Shown piece after piece: positions 25,728 to 34,688 of a stretch of 64,000 nt of DNA (within the stretch, counting starts at the first letter, position 1; each line of letters starts with the position of its first letter). This DNA comes from Bacteroidota bacterium (GTDB lineage Bacteria; Bacteroidota; Bacteroidia; Sphingobacteriales; Sphingobacteriaceae). Made by a program: the position numbers and the translations under genes. Location of the stretch: the NCBI GenBank assembly GCA_026224775.1, contig JAMFRP010000031.1:62001-126000 (forward strand), given 5' to 3'. Under the pieces are notes generated by a model. It saw only the letters and a program-made list of their open reading frames with translations. It had not been told where the DNA came from and did not search any database.

Positions 25728-28700
25728 ATGAAAAAAATATTACCTCTATTCTTAATCATACCTTGCATAGCAATGGGGGCTGCCAGCCACTCAAAAGCAA
25801 ATAGCAAGGTCATCGCAACCGCTGCAAATACACGGTTTGCCGGTGGCTTAAAGCTTACCCATCAGGAAAGCTTTACTTTAAAAGGCTTTGTTCGCGATGC
25901 AAGCGGCCAGCCATTAATTGGCGTTTCTGTTATTATTAAAGGCACTAGTACAGGTGTACAAACAGATGCGAATGGCAGATTTGCTATTACCGCCAATATC
26001 AATGATGTATTAGTATTTACTTACCTGGGTTATCTTAAAAAAGAAGCAACCGTAGTTTCGCCTGCTGAACTCTCTATTGAATTGGATGAAGATTCAAAAC
26101 AACTGAGCGAAGTTGTAGTTACAGCCTTAGGTATCAAAAAAGAGCGCAGATCTCTTGGATACTCTGTTACTGAGGTAAAAGGCGGCGAACTTACACAAGC
26201 ACGCGAAGATAACGTTGCTAACAGCCTTGAAGGTAAGGTAGCAGGTTTGGATGTAACACCAACCCCAGGTGGTGTTGGCGCTTCAACAAGTGTTATTATA
26301 CGTGGTGTTTCCAGTTTAACACAAACCAGCCAACCATTATATGTAGTTAATGGTGTGCCGATGGAAAACACAATTAACACCGCGATGGGCCAGCAATATG
26401 ATAACCAGCCCGATCTTGGAGATGCTATAGGAAACCTTAACCCTGATGACATTGAATCTATGGTAATATTAAAGGGCGCTGCTGCCTCTGCCTTATATGG
26501 TTCACGTGGTAAAGCAGGTGTTATTTTAATTACAACCAAAAGCGGTAGCGGTAACAGCATTGAGTTTAACTCAAATTTTGTTGCCGAACAAGCCATCAAT
26601 TCAACAAACTGGCAATACGTATATGGCCAGGGCTCATTAGGTGCAAAACCAACAACTGCAGTCAATGCTGCAATGTATGGCAACGATAGCTGGGGTGCAA
26701 AACTTGATGGATCACAGGTTATACAGTTTGATGGCGTTTCACGCCCATACGTTGCACAAAAAGATAACTTTAGCCAGTTTTTCCGCATAGGAACAACTGC
26801 AACTAATACTATAGCTTTTAATAAAAGCTTTGATGGCGGTTCGGTACGTTTTTCAGCAAGTGACCTGGATAATAATGCTATTACACCTAATTCAAGTTTA
26901 GGAAGGCAAACATTCGACCTTTCGGCAAATTACAATGTAACCAAACATTTAACCGCCGATATCAGGGCGAATTACATTCTTGAACAGGCAAACAATCGCC
27001 CAATTTTGAATGACGGCCCGGGTAACTCCAGCTATAACGTGGAATTATTACCAACAAGTTTGGATGTAACCACGCTAAAAAAAGCTACTAATCCTGATGG
27101 AAGTGAATTCGCGTATACTACCGGTAACCCGTATGACACGAACCCTTATTTTGCAGCATACAACTTTATAAACGACACCAAACGTCAGCGCTTCTTAGCT
27201 TCAGCTACATTGCGCTATAACTTTGATGACGGTTATTTTATACAAGGCCGTGCTGCACGTGACGGATATAATGACCGTTATACAGGAGTTACACCCGATG
27301 GAACAGCTTACCTGCCGGATGGAAATATGCAAGAACAATCTACAAATTTTTCAGATGTGAATGCCGATGTTTTAACTGGCAAAACTTTCAAATTAAAAAA
27401 TTTGACAATCACACCAAATATTGGCGGTAGCTACAGAAGAGAAAAATCTGAACAATTCATAAATAGTGGTGCTTCATTTATTATTCCTAATGATTATGTG
27501 ATAACCAACTTAGCTACAGTCAATCCATTAGCATACAATCCATCGGATTTAGAAACTGAATCCGTGTACGGTACATTAGAATTAGATTACAAAAGCTTTT
27601 TATATTTAACAGGAACCGCGCGTAATGATTGGTATTCAACACTTGCAACTCCGGGGGTAAATACAGCATTAAATAAATTCTATCCATCAGTAAACGGATC
27701 ATTCGTATTTTCTGAATTTCTACATGCCGACTGGTTAACTTCAGGTAAATTACGTGCAGGCTATGCAACTGTAGGCCAGGCAACACAGCCTTATCAAACA
27801 CAATTAGCTTACGGCTTTAATGGCACTTCAAATGGTAGCCCCTTAGGTACTATTTCTAATTTATATGTTCCAAATAGCAATCTTGTAGCTTCATTAGCTA
27901 CCGAGCTTGAAATTGGCACCGAAATGTCTTTTTTCAATAGCCGCTTAAGCGTTGATGCTTCATGGTATGATAAAAATTCAAAAGATGAGATATTACAGGA
28001 AACAACTTCAATAGCATCTGGCTATAATGGCGCGGTGTTAAATATTGGTAAATTGCAAAATAAAGGTGTCGAAATATTATTATCAGGCACACCGATAAAA
28101 ACAAGTAATTTTCACTGGACAACATCATTAAATGGTGCCATGAATAATAACAAGGTAGTTGCATTAGCTGCAGGCCAAACTATACTTCCGGTTGGTACAT
28201 CACGTACAGGTAATGGTTTTATACAAGATGTTGTTGGCCTACCGGCTGATCAGATCGTAGCATTCGATTATGCACGTGACGCTAATGGAAATATAATAAC
28301 TGATCCTAAAACAGGCATTCCTATAAGGGGCGCTGAAAAAGCATTCGGATCTGCTTATGGCAAATGGTCAGGCGGTTGGAATAACGAATTTGCATATAAA
28401 AAATTCACGCTTTCGTTCCTGATCGATGGTAAATTCGGTGGCAAATTATTTTCTGCAACAGATTACTATGGTTACTATGATGGCCTGGACAAAGCTACAT
28501 TGGTTAATCGTGATAAACTTGGTTCTACAGCTTCTACTTATTACTCTACTCTTGCAGATAATGTTTCAAGTGAATTTGTGCAAAACGCCAGTTTCATAAA
28601 ATTCCGCCAGGTATTACTAGGCTATACATTCCCTGCAAACCTATTCAACAATACTATAAAAGGTATAAATGTGAGTTTAGTAGGTCGTAACCTGTTTTAC

Positions 28701-28823
28701 TTAATGAAGAAAACAGATAACATCGATCCTGAATCAGGTTACACTTCTAGTGCACCCGGTCTTGAGTTAGGTGGAGTACCTTCAAGCAGAACATATGGGT
28801 TAAACCTGAATGTTAAATTTTAA
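25728..28823 (+). CDS. SusC/RagA-type TonB-dependent outer-membrane transporter, second
   Basis: A 1031-residue receptor of the same plan as the first: signal peptide MKKILPLFLIIPCIAMG, regulatory-like domain (LKGFVRDASGQPLIGVSVII), LSEVVVTALGIKKERRSLGY, and a plug with PLYVVNGVPMEN and NPDDIESMVILKGAAASALYG. The barrel ends TYGLNLNVKF. The signal peptide is nearly identical to that of the first SusC, but barrel loops have diverged, which suggests related but different oligosaccharide ligands. It lies 41 bp after its ROK gene and 29 bp before its susD. Confidence 0.95.
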   Translation: MKKILPLFLIIPCIAMGAASHSKANSKVIATAANTRFAGGLKLTHQESFTLKGFVRDASGQPLIGVSVIIKGTSTGVQTDANGRFAITANINDVLVFTYLGYLKKEATVVSPAELSIELDEDSKQLSEVVVTALGIKKERRSLGYSVTEVKGGELTQAREDNVANSLEGKVAGLDVTPTPGGVGASTSVIIRGVSSLTQTSQPLYVVNGVPMENTINTAMGQQYDNQPDLGDAIGNLNPDDIESMVILKGAAASALYGSRGKAGVILITTKSGSGNSIEFNSNFVAEQAINSTNWQYVYGQGSLGAKPTTAVNAAMYGNDSWGAKLDGSQVIQFDGVSRPYVAQKDNFSQFFRIGTTATNTIAFNKSFDGGSVRFSASDLDNNAITPNSSLGRQTFDLSANYNVTKHLTADIRANYILEQANNRPILNDGPGNSSYNVELLPTSLDVTTLKKATNPDGSEFAYTTGNPYDTNPYFAAYNFINDTKRQRFLASATLRYNFDDGYFIQGRAARDGYNDRYTGVTPDGTAYLPDGNMQEQSTNFSDVNADVLTGKTFKLKNLTITPNIGGSYRREKSEQFINSGASFIIPNDYVITNLATVNPLAYNPSDLETESVYGTLELDYKSFLYLTGTARNDWYSTLATPGVNTALNKFYPSVNGSFVFSEFLHADWLTSGKLRAGYATVGQATQPYQTQLAYGFNGTSNGSPLGTISNLYVPNSNLVASLATELEIGTEMSFFNSRLSVDASWYDKNSKDEILQETTSIASGYNGAVLNIGKLQNKGVEILLSGTPIKTSNFHWTTSLNGAMNNNKVVALAAGQTILPVGTSRTGNGFIQDVVGLPADQIVAFDYARDANGNIITDPKTGIPIRGAEKAFGSAYGKWSGGWNNEFAYKKFTLSFLIDGKFGGKLFSATDYYGYYDGLDKATLVNRDKLGSTASTYYSTLADNVSSEFVQNASFIKFRQVLLGYTFPANLFNNTIKGINVSLVGRNLFYLMKKTDNIDPESGYTSSAPGLELGGVPSSRTYGLNLNVKF

Positions 28824-28852
28824 TAAAATTATCAACAATTAATCTTACAAAG

Positions 28853-30496
28853 ATGAAAAAGATATATAAATATAGTGCATTAATTGCCGCGGGCATGCTC
28901 GTTGTGGCAGGCTGCAGAAAAGATTTTAATAAAATCAACACCAATCCGGCAACATATAATCAAGGTGTTTACAACCCAAATTACCTGTTAACAAGTGCCC
29001 AGGTAGGTTATTCAGGCAGTGCGGATTTAGCTTATGATACCTGGCGGGCAAATCTTATTTATTGTTCTACAATGATGCAGGGTTTCTCAACGGTTGTAAG
29101 TTACTGGGCTGGCGATAAATATCTTAATAACCCGGTGTATACGGCCGCGTATTGGGGTGCTCCGAGCGGGCTTCCAAGTGGTGGCGATGGCGCTTATCCC
29201 GAGCAGGTTAGGTACATAGTTGATGTGGTACAATCAACAACCGGAAAAGCACAATATGCAAACCTTCACCAGATAGCGCGTATTATGAAAGCGTTGATAT
29301 TTGAACGCATTACCGACCTTTATGGCGATGTACCATATTTTCAGGCTGGTTTAGGCTATTATGACAAAGATTACTTCCCGGTATATGATAAACAACAAGC
29401 TATCTATACTGATTTATTAAAAGAAGTAAGTGATGCAACTACGCAATTAAACCCTAGCGGAGATATAGCTACAGGCGATCAATATTACAAGGGCAATATT
29501 GCTGAATGGAAAAAATTTGGCAACAGTTTATTGCTAAGAATAGCGATGCGTTTAAGCAAAGTTGATCCTGCGACAGCGAAAACTTATGTACAAATGGCTA
29601 TCACCAATGGTACAATGACAAGTAATGCTGATGATGCCTTTTTGTTGGGTGATGCAAGTGGCGGCAGAAATACGAATAACCGTAATAGCCAGGTTCTTCT
29701 AGGCGATGGCGGACAAGAAGCCTACTATACTAAATGGTCTCAGACTTTTATAAATTATTTAAAGACTAACAATGACCCTCGTTTAGGCAAAATAGCTGTC
29801 ACTCAACTTTACCTGGATCCTACTAAGACAGTACAAAACACTGCTTATGTTTCTGATCCTACTGTACAAAAAGGCCAGCCTAACGGTAAAGATTTAAGTG
29901 GCATACCGGGACAAACCTTAGGTTCAGATCCAAGCTATACTTCGTTCCCTGATTATTCATCACCAAACCCTGCAATGATAACACGTGGAGGCCCAACATT
30001 TGTATTAACCTATGGCGAGTCGGAATTGTTATTAGCTGATGCCGCTGAGCGTTTTGGATTAGGAGGAAGCGCTGCTGCACATTATAATAATGGCGTAACA
30101 GCCGCTATGACTTACCTTAGTGAATATTCTCCTACAATTGCTGTTGCGGCTGTTGATGCGCAAACCTATTTAACCGCTCATCCTTATGTATCAGGAACAA
30201 CCGGCTTAAATATGATTAATACTCAATACTGGGCTCTTACAAATACCATGCTTGATTTTTATGAATCATGGGCGAATTGGAGAAGAACAGAAGTTGCCGG
30301 CACTAACGGCAATGGCTATCCTAATTTAACTTATGTAGTTTATCCAGGTAATGCTACAAATGGTACTATTCCGCGTCGCTTTCCTTACCCAACCAGCGAA
30401 GCCGGAACTAATACAGTAAATTATACTGCTGCCAGCAAATCTGTACCCGGAGGTGATTTACTTACTTCTCGTGTATGGTGGGATGCAAAACAATAG
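28853..30496 (+). CDS. SusD/RagB-type surface glycan-binding lipoprotein, second
   Basis: A 547-residue lipoprotein with lipobox VVAGC (cysteine 21). The helical core contains LHQIARIMKALIFERITDLYGD, and the C-terminal region has LDFYESWANWRRTEV in place of the EAWAEFRRTGYP pattern of the first SusD. It belongs to the SusD-like_2 group and is the partner of the second SusC. A long hairpin follows the stop within 10 bp. Confidence 0.92.
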   Translation: MKKIYKYSALIAAGMLVVAGCRKDFNKINTNPATYNQGVYNPNYLLTSAQVGYSGSADLAYDTWRANLIYCSTMMQGFSTVVSYWAGDKYLNNPVYTAAYWGAPSGLPSGGDGAYPEQVRYIVDVVQSTTGKAQYANLHQIARIMKALIFERITDLYGDVPYFQAGLGYYDKDYFPVYDKQQAIYTDLLKEVSDATTQLNPSGDIATGDQYYKGNIAEWKKFGNSLLLRIAMRLSKVDPATAKTYVQMAITNGTMTSNADDAFLLGDASGGRNTNNRNSQVLLGDGGQEAYYTKWSQTFINYLKTNNDPRLGKIAVTQLYLDPTKTVQNTAYVSDPTVQKGQPNGKDLSGIPGQTLGSDPSYTSFPDYSSPNPAMITRGGPTFVLTYGESELLLADAAERFGLGGSAAAHYNNGVTAAMTYLSEYSPTIAVAAVDAQTYLTAHPYVSGTTGLNMINTQYWALTNTMLDFYESWANWRRTEVAGTNGNGYPNLTYVVYPGNATNGTIPRRFPYPTSEAGTNTVNYTAASKSVPGGDLLTSRVWWDAKQ

Positions 30497-30505
30497 GGCT
30501 AATTT

Positions 30506-30549
30506 AAGTTGATTAAAGTCCCTGCTCAGGTAGGGATTTTAATCAACTT
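30506..30549. terminator. 18-bp hairpin closing the second ROK-susCD operon
   Basis: AAGTTGATTAAAGTCCCT and AGGGATTTTAATCAACTT pair over 18 positions with a single G-T, with an 8-nt loop GCTCAGGT. The same core (AGTTGATT.AAA.TCCC and CTCAGG) is seen again in the terminator at 30835-30879. Confidence 0.75.
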
Positions 30550-30618
30550 ATTAACAGGGCTTCTTTTTAACATAATCATAACATCAATCCCAACTTATTA
30601 AAAAATATTAAAAAGTAC

Positions 30619-30649
30619 TTTGAGTTTTAGAATTATTTAATTAAGTTTG
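30619..30649 (+). promoter_or_regulatory. Promoter of the nagB-fusion leader or sRNA
   Basis: TTTG (30619-30622), a 19-nt spacer and TAAGTTTG (30642-30649). The -7 region TTAAGTTTGTT is identical to the promoters of both ROK operons. It lies 283 bp before the nagB-fusion start codon, with a terminator between. Confidence 0.7.
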
Positions 30650-30655
30650 TTATAG

Positions 30656-30879
30656 CTACTTTATACGCAATGTATGAGGCAATTATTACCAAATTCATTG
30701 TAACAAAAAGGGTTAACAGGTATACAATATATTACAGCAATAGCTAACTACCTGTTAAAGCAGCATTAAATTGCGGATATTTTATACAACATATTATTAA
30801 CATAGGGTATCCGGTATCGTAAGTTAATAGGGTTAATTTAGGTTGATTGAAATCCCCCCTCAGGCGGGGATTTTTTTTT
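30656..30879 (+). ncRNA. Candidate structured leader RNA or sRNA upstream of the nagB fusion
   Basis: A transcript of about 225 nt is predicted from the promoter at 30619-30649 to the terminator ending at 30879. It holds a 10-bp perfect stem TTAACAGGTA (30713-30722) with TACCTGTTAA (30749-30758), a 6-bp stem CGGATA (30774-30779) with TATCCG (30808-30813), and the terminator. No reading frame of note is present. I found no separate promoter between the terminator and the nagB-fusion gene. Two readings fit: an attenuator or riboswitch-like leader controlling read-through into the gene, or an independent small RNA. It does not match a riboswitch class I can recognise. Confidence 0.5.
30835..30879 (+). 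terminator. Intrinsic terminator before the nagB fusion
   Basis: AAATCCCC (30850-30857) and GGGGATTT (30866-30873) form a perfect stem with loop CCTCAGGC, followed by a run of nine T residues in total. The preceding TTAGGTTGATTG repeats the sequence seen before the hairpin at 30506. Confidence 0.85.
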
Positions 30880-30931
30880 GAACTATGCTTTTATTTAAAT
30901 TATATATTTATACAAAAATACATTTCACAAC

Positions 30932-32851
30932 ATGGCTCGTTTAAATTTATTGGAAGAAACCAGGTATGAGAAACTACCTGTAACCGTATATCCCAACCAA
31001 AAGGTAGCATCCCTTGCGGTAGCGCAACGTATCGCAAACCTGATCCGCAAAAAAAGCGCTAAAGGCGAAAAAGCGGTACTGGGTTTAGCTACCGGTGTAA
31101 CCCCCATTAACGTATATGCCGAACTGGTACGTATGCATAAAGAGGAAGGCCTGAGCTTTGCTAACGTGATCACCTTTAACCTGGACGAATACTTCCCAAT
31201 GCAGCCTACCGCTGCCCAAAGCTATGTAACTTTCATGAATGAGAATCTTTTCAATCATGTAGATATTGATAAAAAGAACATACACATACCCAACGGCACT
31301 TTACCGCAGGATGAAGTAGCCGCATTTTGTTTAAACTATGAAAAACAGATCACCGAATTGGGTGGTCTTGACTTGCAAATATTAGGTATCGGCCGTACCG
31401 GCCACATCGGTTTTAACGAGCCGGGATCCGCGCCAAACTCCGGTACCCGTTTAGTTACCCTGGATGACCTTACCCGCAGCGATGCCTCACGTGATTTTGG
31501 TGGTAAAAAGAATGTACCCACCAAAGCCATCACCATGGGTATTGGCACCATATTTAAGGCAAGGGAAATTATCCTGATGGCCTGGAGCGGCAAAAAAGCG
31601 CCGATCATCAAGAAAGCTGTTGAAGGCGAGATTTCAGGCGATGTGCCTGCTACTTATCTGCAACTATCCGATCATGTTGATTTTGTTTTGGATGAAGCCG
31701 CCGCCTCAGAACTTACCCGTTTTGATACCCCATGGCTGGTAAAAGATTGGATATGGGATAATACCCAGAAAAAGAAAGCAGTAATCTGGTTAGCCGAAAC
31801 TGTAAAAAAACCTATCCTGAAATTAACTGAAGAAGATTACAATAACCACGGCATGGCGCAGCTTGCTGTTGAACAGGGCCCGGTTTACAATATCAACATC
31901 GACATATTTAACCAGGTGCAGCATACCATTACTGGCTGGCCGGGTGGTAAACCTAATGCTGATGACAGCCAGCGCCCGGAAAGAGCCGTACCTGCAAAAA
32001 AACGTTCTATCATTTTCTCGCCACATCCGGATGATGATGTCATCTCAATGGGCGGTACCTTTATTCGTTTGGTTGACCAGGGACATGATGTGCACGTAGC
32101 TTACCAAACATCAGGCAATACCGCTGTTTGGGATGATGATGTATTGCGCTATATGGAATTCGCTATTGATTTTAACGCGAGCATTGGCGAAGACAATACC
32201 CATCTGAAGAATCTGTACAACGATATGCGCGTGTTTATCGCCCAAAAACACCCCAACCAGATTGATACCCTGGAGATCCGCGATGTAAAAGGCTTTATCC
32301 GTAAAACCGAAGCAATATCGGGTGCCCGTTATGCCGGTTTAAAGGATGACCATATCCATTTTATGGCATTACCTTTTTATGAAACCGGTAAAACCAAAAA
32401 GAATACTGTAGGCGAAGAGGATATTCAATTAACAATCGACCTGTTGCAAAAAGTAAAACCACAACAAGTATTTGTTGCCGGTGATTTTGCCGATCCACAT
32501 GGCACGCACGTGGTTTGTTTTAATATTGTGATTGAAGCTTTAAGGCGCCTGCAAAAAACTGAAGATTGGGTTAAAGATTGCTGGGTATGGATGTACCGCG
32601 GTGCATGGCATGAATTTGCCACCTATGAAATTGAAATGGCCGTACCATTATCGCCAGAAGAAGTTTTACGCAAACGTGCAGCGATCTTCAAACACCAATC
32701 ACAAAAAGACACCCCTGTTTTCCCGGGTGATGATGTGCGCGAATTCTGGGTACGTGCCGAAGACCGCAACCGCGAAACCGCCCGCTGCTATGATCAGCTT
32801 GGTTTAGCTGAATACGCCGCCATGGAAGCTTTTGTGAGGTTTAAGTTTTAA
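30932..32851 (+). CDS. NagB-type glucosamine-6-phosphate deaminase fused to a PIG-L/LmbE deacetylase
   Basis: A 639-residue two-domain protein. The N-terminal part (about 15-290) is a NagB-type isomerase/deaminase with TFNLDEYF (D85) and LGIGRTGHIGFNEPGS (H158, E163). The C-terminal part (about 350-600) is a PIG-L/LmbE deacetylase with the zinc motif SPHPDDDVISMGG (H365, D367, D368) and a later FADPHGTH. NagB turns glucosamine-6-phosphate into fructose-6-phosphate and ammonia; PIG-L enzymes remove acetyl groups from GlcNAc-type substrates. The fusion could pair deacetylation with deamination. Position 156 is Thr where E. coli NagB has catalytic Asp141. It follows two ROK-susCD operons. There is no signal peptide, so it is cytoplasmic. 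Confidence 0.85.
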   Translation: MARLNLLEETRYEKLPVTVYPNQKVASLAVAQRIANLIRKKSAKGEKAVLGLATGVTPINVYAELVRMHKEEGLSFANVITFNLDEYFPMQPTAAQSYVTFMNENLFNHVDIDKKNIHIPNGTLPQDEVAAFCLNYEKQITELGGLDLQILGIGRTGHIGFNEPGSAPNSGTRLVTLDDLTRSDASRDFGGKKNVPTKAITMGIGTIFKAREIILMAWSGKKAPIIKKAVEGEISGDVPATYLQLSDHVDFVLDEAAASELTRFDTPWLVKDWIWDNTQKKKAVIWLAETVKKPILKLTEEDYNNHGMAQLAVEQGPVYNINIDIFNQVQHTITGWPGGKPNADDSQRPERAVPAKKRSIIFSPHPDDDVISMGGTFIRLVDQGHDVHVAYQTSGNTAVWDDDVLRYMEFAIDFNASIGEDNTHLKNLYNDMRVFIAQKHPNQIDTLEIRDVKGFIRKTEAISGARYAGLKDDHIHFMALPFYETGKTKKNTVGEEDIQLTIDLLQKVKPQQVFVAGDFADPHGTHVVCFNIVIEALRRLQKTEDWVKDCWVWMYRGAWHEFATYEIEMAVPLSPEEVLRKRAAIFKHQSQKDTPVFPGDDVREFWVRAEDRNRETARCYDQLGLAEYAAMEAFVRFKF

Positions 32852-32867
32852 CCCCCCCTTAAAATAT

Positions 32868-32948
32868 TGTCATTGCGAGGAACGAAGCAATCGCACGGAG
32901 ATAAGCGACCATGCATAGTTTGCGATTGCTTCGTTCCTCGCAATGACA
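32868..32948. repeat. Palindromic intergenic repeat (TGTCATTGCGAGG family), copy 3
   Basis: Begins TGTCATTGCGAGGAACGAAG and ends CTTCGTTCCTCGCAATGACA, exact inverted arms. It lies between the convergent nagB-fusion and ftcD genes, where it could serve as a bidirectional hairpin. Confidence 0.85.
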
Positions 32949-32955
32949 TTTTGTT

Positions 32956-34641
32956 TTATGATATCTTCCCATTCACCAAACCAATAATCTCAGCCTCAAT
33001 AGCAATCGCCTGCCGTTCCAATTCTTCACCCTGTTTTATAATGTCAGTAGTATAGGTTTTATCCTTATACCCCGAAGCATTTATTTTCACATTCATAAAA
33101 GCGCCTAACACAGCAGTACGGGCGCATAATGCCGCTACACCTGCGTCAGTTACTGAATTTGGGTTGCCGATTTCCACCATCGTCTTTATCACTTCCAAAC
33201 TGCCGTGCGCCATTTGCATTACCTTGAAAGGTATCTCAATAGCATATTTGGTGGCATCTTGTATAGCTTTATCCCGGGCGGCTTTTTCTTCATCAGTCGA
33301 TTTTGGCAAACTAAAGCCTTCCATAATTTTATTGAAAGCAACTGTATCCAGATCGACTAATTTTAATAGCTCATTTTTATAATACTGTCCTTTCTCTGCC
33401 CAATCGCTAAATTCTTCCCAACGGTTATCCCAACCTTTTTTATGTGATGAAAGGTTAGCAACCATTGTAGCCAATGATGCACCCAACACACCCGCATATG
33501 CAGATATAGAACCACCACCCGGAGCCGGGCTTTCGCTTGCAGTCTCATCAGCAAAATCAGTCAGCGTCATACTGATTAATTTGCTGGCTGACTTATCTTT
33601 TAATAAATATTCGATAATTCGCTCTTCAGGAATAAAAGGCCCTAACTCATCTAAACCCATTGATTTAATAGCAATCTTAATCAATTCCTTTTCACTCACT
33701 CCAACCGAACGCTGTTGTTTCAACAGGAAATATTTACCGGCATCCAGCATCGCTTTTAGCGGTATCAGTCCAACCAATTCGCTGCCTGTTACCCGCATGC
33801 CACGTTCGGCTGCTTTAGTACAAACCTCATCAAAGGCAATATGCACCGGTGTAACTTCGATATTAGTTAAGTTCATCGAAATCTGGGCGATGCCATATTC
33901 CTCGATATACCAACCAATAGCTTTCACAAATTTTAATGAACCGGGTACAGATTTCGGTTTGCCATTTTCATCAGTAATAATCTTACCGTTGATCGGGTCG
34001 CCCTCACGCAAAACACGCCCCGCCTCGCGCACATCAAAAGCTATTGAGTTTGCTCTTCTGGTCGAAGTAGTATTTAGGTTGACATTATAAGCGATCAAAA
34101 AATCCCGCGCGCCAATAACCGTAGCACCCCTCTTAGCATCAAACTCCGTCGGACCAAAATCGGGCTTCCATTCCGGTAATTTGATCTTCTTGAAAAAGCC
34201 TTCATACTCCCCTCCCCTTATTACCGATAAATTGCTACGTTTTTTATCAGGCTGTGCACCCTCATATAAATAAACCGGGATGCTCAACTCTTCACCAACT
34301 CGTTTTGCCAGCTTCTGCGCATAAACGGCCGTTTCTTCCATATTGATATTACTAATCGGTATCAGCGGACAAACATCCGTAGCGCCCATTCGTGGATGCT
34401 CTCCTTTATGCTTGCTCATGTCGATCAGTTCCCCGGCTTTCTTTATCGCTAAAAATGCAGCCTGAATCACCGGCTCGGGTTCACCAACAAAAGTTACCAC
34501 GGTACGGTTAGTCGCCTTACCGGGATCAACATTAAGCAATCTTACTCCTTCAACAGATTCCACTTCATCAGTAATCTGTTTAATAATATCCAGGTTTACA
34601 CCTTCGCTAAAATTGGGTACGCATTCAATTAATTTAGTCAT
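32956..34641 (-). CDS. ftcD: Bifunctional glutamate formimidoyltransferase / formimidoyl-THF cyclodeaminase
   Basis: A 561-residue fusion for the last step of histidine breakdown. The formiminotransferase part (about 1-325) begins KLIECVPNFSEGVNLDIIKQ and has HKGEHPRMGATDVCPLIP with a candidate catalytic histidine. The cyclodeaminase part (about 355-550) begins SMTLTDFADETASESPAPGG and has GGGSISAYAGVLGASLATMV. It transfers the formimino group from formiminoglutamate to tetrahydrofolate, then releases ammonia to give methenyl-THF. It is the last gene of the hut operon, 47 bp after hutI. Confidence 0.95.
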   Translation of the reverse strand: MTKLIECVPNFSEGVNLDIIKQITDEVESVEGVRLLNVDPGKATNRTVVTFVGEPEPVIQAAFLAIKKAGELIDMSKHKGEHPRMGATDVCPLIPISNINMEETAVYAQKLAKRVGEELSIPVYLYEGAQPDKKRSNLSVIRGGEYEGFFKKIKLPEWKPDFGPTEFDAKRGATVIGARDFLIAYNVNLNTTSTRRANSIAFDVREAGRVLREGDPINGKIITDENGKPKSVPGSLKFVKAIGWYIEEYGIAQISMNLTNIEVTPVHIAFDEVCTKAAERGMRVTGSELVGLIPLKAMLDAGKYFLLKQQRSVGVSEKELIKIAIKSMGLDELGPFIPEERIIEYLLKDKSASKLISMTLTDFADETASESPAPGGGSISAYAGVLGASLATMVANLSSHKKGWDNRWEEFSDWAEKGQYYKNELLKLVDLDTVAFNKIMEGFSLPKSTDEEKAARDKAIQDATKYAIEIPFKVMQMAHGSLEVIKTMVEIGNPNSVTDAGVAALCARTAVLGAFMNVKINASGYKDKTYTTDIIKQGEELERQAIAIEAEIIGLVNGKIS

Positions 34642-34688
34642 TGGTCATTAGTTTATAAAGCAATCAAAAATCAACGCAATCATAAAAA

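Noticed and set aside
26030..26788. A 252-codon minus-strand frame inside the second susC
   Set aside because: It lies opposite a complete, motif-bearing SusC gene and shows a proline- and serine-rich composition typical of antisense frames.
33581..34090. A 169-codon plus-strand frame opposite ftcD
   Set aside because: Antisense to a well-supported bifunctional enzyme; no domain features.
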